Part shown: one piece after another, positions 3,845 to 6,358 of the stretch
How positions within the stretch are numbered: the first letter of the stretch is position 1
Layout: each line of letters opens with the position of its first letter
DNA from: Gemmatimonadota bacterium
Lineage (GTDB): Bacteria > Gemmatimonadota > Gemmatimonadetes > Gemmatimonadales > GWC2-71-9
Reading direction: 5' to 3'
NCBI GenBank assembly: GCA_024640185.1
Contig: JAHEFN010000144.1
Location: 1-6,358 of the forward strand
DNA: 6,358 nucleotides
Notes under the pieces: model-generated
Database searches by the model: none
What the model saw: the letters and a program-made list of their open reading frames with translations, nothing else
What the model was told of the DNA's origin: nothing
Made by a program: the position numbers and the translations under genes

Positions 3845-6358
3845 GTGTCCGAGCCGACGCCGGGCGTGGACCGCCGCCAGTTCCTCAAGGTGCTGGGCGT
3901 GTCGGGGGCCGGAGCTGCGACGCTCAGCGGCTGCTCGACCGACCGGATCGCCAAGCTGGTGCCCTACATGGTGCAGTCGGAGCAGCAGGTGCCCGGCGTG
4001 GCCACCAGCTACGCCTCGACGTGCACCGAGTGCTCCAGTGGCTGCGGCCTGCATGTCACGACCCGGGAAGCGCGAGCGATCAAGCTCGAGGGCAACCCGG
4101 AACACCCCACCAACGCCGGCCGACTCTGCAGCCGCGGCCAGGCCGGACTGCAGGCCCTCTACAATCCCGACCGGATTGGCGCCCCGATGGCCCGCAACGC
4201 CTCGGGTGGCTTCGACGAGATCACCTGGGACGACGCCATCGCCCGTTTGGCGGAGAAGATGGGAGCGGCCAACGGCCGGGTGACGGCGATCAACGGCTAT
4301 GGCCCATCGACCTTCAGCACCATGCTCGCCGAGATGGTGGCCGCGATGGGTGGTCAGGCGGTCAACTGGCAGGCCTTCGGCCGGGAGGCGGAACGGAGCG
4401 CCAACTTCCGGACCTGGGGGCGCTACGAGCTGCCCGCCTACGACTTCGCTGCGGCCGACTACATCGTCTCCTTCGGGGCCGACTTCCTGGAGACCTGGGG
4501 CGACACCATGGCCCAGCAGCGCGGCTTTGCCGCCTCGCATGGCTTCCATGATGGCGTGATGGCGAGGCACCTCTACGTCGGCCCCCGCATGAACCTGACG
4601 GGTGCCAATGCCGATGAATGGCTGGATGTGCCGGCCGGCACCGAGGCGCAGGTTGCCCTCTGCTTCGCCCGGGCCGCCGCCGAGCATCACGGCCATGCCA
4701 TCGCCGCGGAGCTGTCGGCCTACACCGTGGCGGCGGTCGCCGAGGCGACCGGCGTCGATCCGGTGCGACTGGGTCACTTGGCCGAGGAGTTCGCGGCGGC
4801 CCAGTCCCCACTCGCGGTCGCCGGCGGGATCGCTGGCCAGCACCGTGGTGCCCTCGAGCTCTGTCAGGCCGTCAACCTCGCCAACGTGGTGGCGGGGAGC
4901 CTCGGCACCACGGTGCACTTCGGCGAAGGCCCATCAGCGGGCAACGACTACGGCACCATCGGGGACTCCTTCGGGGCGATGGGCCGTGGCGAGATCGCGC
5001 TGGTGCTGGTCCACGAGGCCAACCCGCTCTACGCGCTGCCCAAGTCCGGCGGATTTGCCGAGGCGTTCAGCCGGGTTGCCTACAAGGTGTCGACCGCGAA
5101 TGTGCTGGATGAGACCGCGGCGGCCTGCGACCTGATCCTCCCCAATCTCCACGCCCTTGAGCGTTGGGACGACCTCCGGCCGCGTCCAGGTGTCGCCGGG
5201 CTGATGCAGCCGGTGATGGAGCCGGTGCGACCCGGGATGCACACCGGTGACGTCTTGTTGGGGGCGGCCCGGTTGGCGGGCGGTGCACTGGCGGCCTTCG
5301 ATGCGACCGACTTCGAGACGCACCTCAAGGCCGAGTGGACCGCCGAGGCGGCCCGCCGAGGCGCCGGCGATGCGGCGACCTTCTGGCGCGAGTCGCTGCA
5401 GCACGGCGGCCGGTACGACGCCGTTCAGGGCACGGCACCCTCGCTGACGGCGACGGCCACCCAGTTCGTGGCCACGATGGCCGCACCGGCGTTCGACGGC
5501 GATGGCGAGTTCGTCTTCCTCCCCTACGCATCGACGCTGTATCACGACGGCCGCGGTGCCAACAAGCCCTGGCTGCTCGAGAATCCCGATCCGGTCACCA
5601 AGATCACCTGGCAGTCCTGGGTCGAACTCCATCCCGACACCGCCCGCGAGGTCGATGTTCGCGAGGGCGAGATCGTCGAACTCAGCTCGCCCCACGGCAC
5701 CATCCGGGCCCAGGTGTACGTCTACCCCGGGATCCGGCCCGACACCCTCGGGATGCCGCTGGGGCTGGGGCACACGGCCTATGGACGGTATGCCAAGGAC
5801 CGGGGCGTCAATGCCCTCGACCTCCTCGGCGCGGCCGACGGTCAGGGCTTCCTCCCCTATGTCGCCACCACGGTGTCGATCACCAAGACGCGCGACTACC
5901 GGCAGGTGTCCAAGACCGAGGGCAACCCACGCCAGCTCGGTCGCGGGATCATCGAGGCGATGCCACTGGCGCATGCGGCCGAGGGGATGACCCCCAAGCA
6001 GTCGATGACCGCCGCCGGGCATCCTCCGCACGAGGTCAACACCGCCCGGGAGCTCGAGGCGATCGACGGGTGGTACGAGGCACAGAAGGAGTTGTGGAAG
6101 CTCGGCAACTACGCCGATGAGGCGACGCCCAAGTGGGGCATGGCGGTCGATCTCTCCCGGTGCACCGGCTGTTCGGCGTGTGTCACCGCCTGCTATGCGG
6201 AGAACAACATTGCGACCGTCGGTGAGGACGAGGTCCTCCGCGGCCGCGAGATGAGCTGGATGCGGATTGAACGGTACTGGGAGGGCGGCGAGGACGGTGA
6301 GCCGCTCGAGGCCCGCTTCGCACCGGTGATGTGCCAGCACTGCGACAACGCGCCGTGT
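3845..6358 (+). CDS. actB: Alternative complex III subunit ActB, MopB-like domain fused to an Fe-S domain (3' partial)
   Basis: The frame is open for 838 codons to the window end, so the C-terminus is missing. The N-terminus has a Tat motif, DRRQFLKVLG (9-18), then a hydrophobic stretch and a lipobox-like LSGC with C30, suggesting Tat export and possibly lipid attachment. The large molybdopterin-oxidoreductase-like domain begins near residue 55 with a C-x2-C-x3-C motif (C60, C63, C67) and a fourth cysteine, C95. It ends before about 760. The ferredoxin-like part starts with CTGCSACVTAC (773-783). A second ligand set, CQHCDNAPC (830-838), is reached exactly at the window edge. In ACIII this subunit carries the Fe-S wire next to the quinol-oxidising membrane subunit ActC; the MopB part is thought to hold no molybdenum cofactor. 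The GTG is preferred because of its Shine-Dalgarno and the short n-region before RR; ATG at 3812 would add 11 residues. Other complex-iron-sulfur molybdoenzymes are less likely because of the fusion and the adjacent actA. Confidence 0.94.
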   Translation, partial: MSEPTPGVDRRQFLKVLGVSGAGAATLSGCSTDRIAKLVPYMVQSEQQVPGVATSYASTCTECSSGCGLHVTTREARAIKLEGNPEHPTNAGRLCSRGQAGLQALYNPDRIGAPMARNASGGFDEITWDDAIARLAEKMGAANGRVTAINGYGPSTFSTMLAEMVAAMGGQAVNWQAFGREAERSANFRTWGRYELPAYDFAAADYIVSFGADFLETWGDTMAQQRGFAASHGFHDGVMARHLYVGPRMNLTGANADEWLDVPAGTEAQVALCFARAAAEHHGHAIAAELSAYTVAAVAEATGVDPVRLGHLAEEFAAAQSPLAVAGGIAGQHRGALELCQAVNLANVVAGSLGTTVHFGEGPSAGNDYGTIGDSFGAMGRGEIALVLVHEANPLYALPKSGGFAEAFSRVAYKVSTANVLDETAAACDLILPNLHALERWDDLRPRPGVAGLMQPVMEPVRPGMHTGDVLLGAARLAGGALAAFDATDFETHLKAEWTAEAARRGAGDAATFWRESLQHGGRYDAVQGTAPSLTATATQFVATMAAPAFDGDGEFVFLPYASTLYHDGRGANKPWLLENPDPVTKITWQSWVELHPDTAREVDVREGEIVELSSPHGTIRAQVYVYPGIRPDTLGMPLGLGHTAYGRYAKDRGVNALDLLGAADGQGFLPYVATTVSITKTRDYRQVSKTEGNPRQLGRGIIEAMPLAHAAEGMTPKQSMTAAGHPPHEVNTARELEAIDGWYEAQKELWKLGNYADEATPKWGMAVDLSRCTGCSACVTACYAENNIATVGEDEVLRGREMSWMRIERYWEGGEDGEPLEARFAPVMCQHCDNAPC

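Noticed and set aside
3779..4918. Minus-strand open frame of 379 codons opposite actB
   Set aside because: It overlaps conserved MopB sequence on the other strand and is rich in His, Gly and Arg without domain features.
4934..6340. Minus-strand open frame of 468 codons opposite actB
   Set aside because: This long shadow frame results from high-GC codon usage. The plus-strand frame is continuous and carries cysteine motifs of Fe-S proteins.

Overview
The window is GC-rich, densely coded bacterial chromosome. It carries two divergent gene clusters and the first two genes of an alternative complex III (ACIII, Act) operon. The high GC, the ACIII genes with a fused ActB, and the overall protein character would fit Gemmatimonadota or another ACIII-bearing phylum such as Acidobacteriota or Rhodothermota. 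This placement is inference; there is no rRNA or other taxonomic marker here.

Left part, minus strand (1-1349): a complete DinB-type Y-family DNA polymerase IV gene, followed downstream on the same strand by the first 28 codons of another gene that runs off the window. The short N-terminus of that gene resembles NADPH-dependent 7-cyano-7-deazaguanine reductase (QueF). Between the two lies a run of six 7-bp tandem repeats just upstream of the second gene's Shine-Dalgarno sequence.

Middle, plus strand (1429-3101): divergent from dinB across a 79-bp gap, a 3-hydroxyisobutyrate dehydrogenase-family oxidoreductase overlaps by 4 bp (ATGA) with a TrmJ-type tRNA ribose 2'-O-methyltransferase. The divergent gap contains a near-palindromic AT-rich element, TAGATTCTA, which could supply a -10 element on both strands.

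Right part, plus strand (3102-6358): after a 130-bp spacer with an 8-bp-stem inverted repeat come actA, a pentahaem membrane-associated cytochrome c, and actB, a large molybdopterin-oxidoreductase-like protein fused to a ferredoxin-like iron-sulfur domain. actB is cut by the window end. Together these begin the operon for the quinol:electron-acceptor oxidoreductase that replaces cytochrome bc1 in many bacteria. ActB's iron-sulfur clusters and ActA's haems should form the electron wire from the quinol site in the downstream ActC to a cytochrome or an oxidase.

No mobile element, CRISPR array, tRNA, rRNA or phage feature is visible, and no gene-free stretch exceeds 130 bp. I do not see a wholly new system. 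The most unusual items are the heptad repeat in the leader of the queF-like gene, the symmetric divergent promoter candidate, and details of the ActB N-terminus (Tat motif plus lipobox, alternative starts, a retained MopB cysteine motif).
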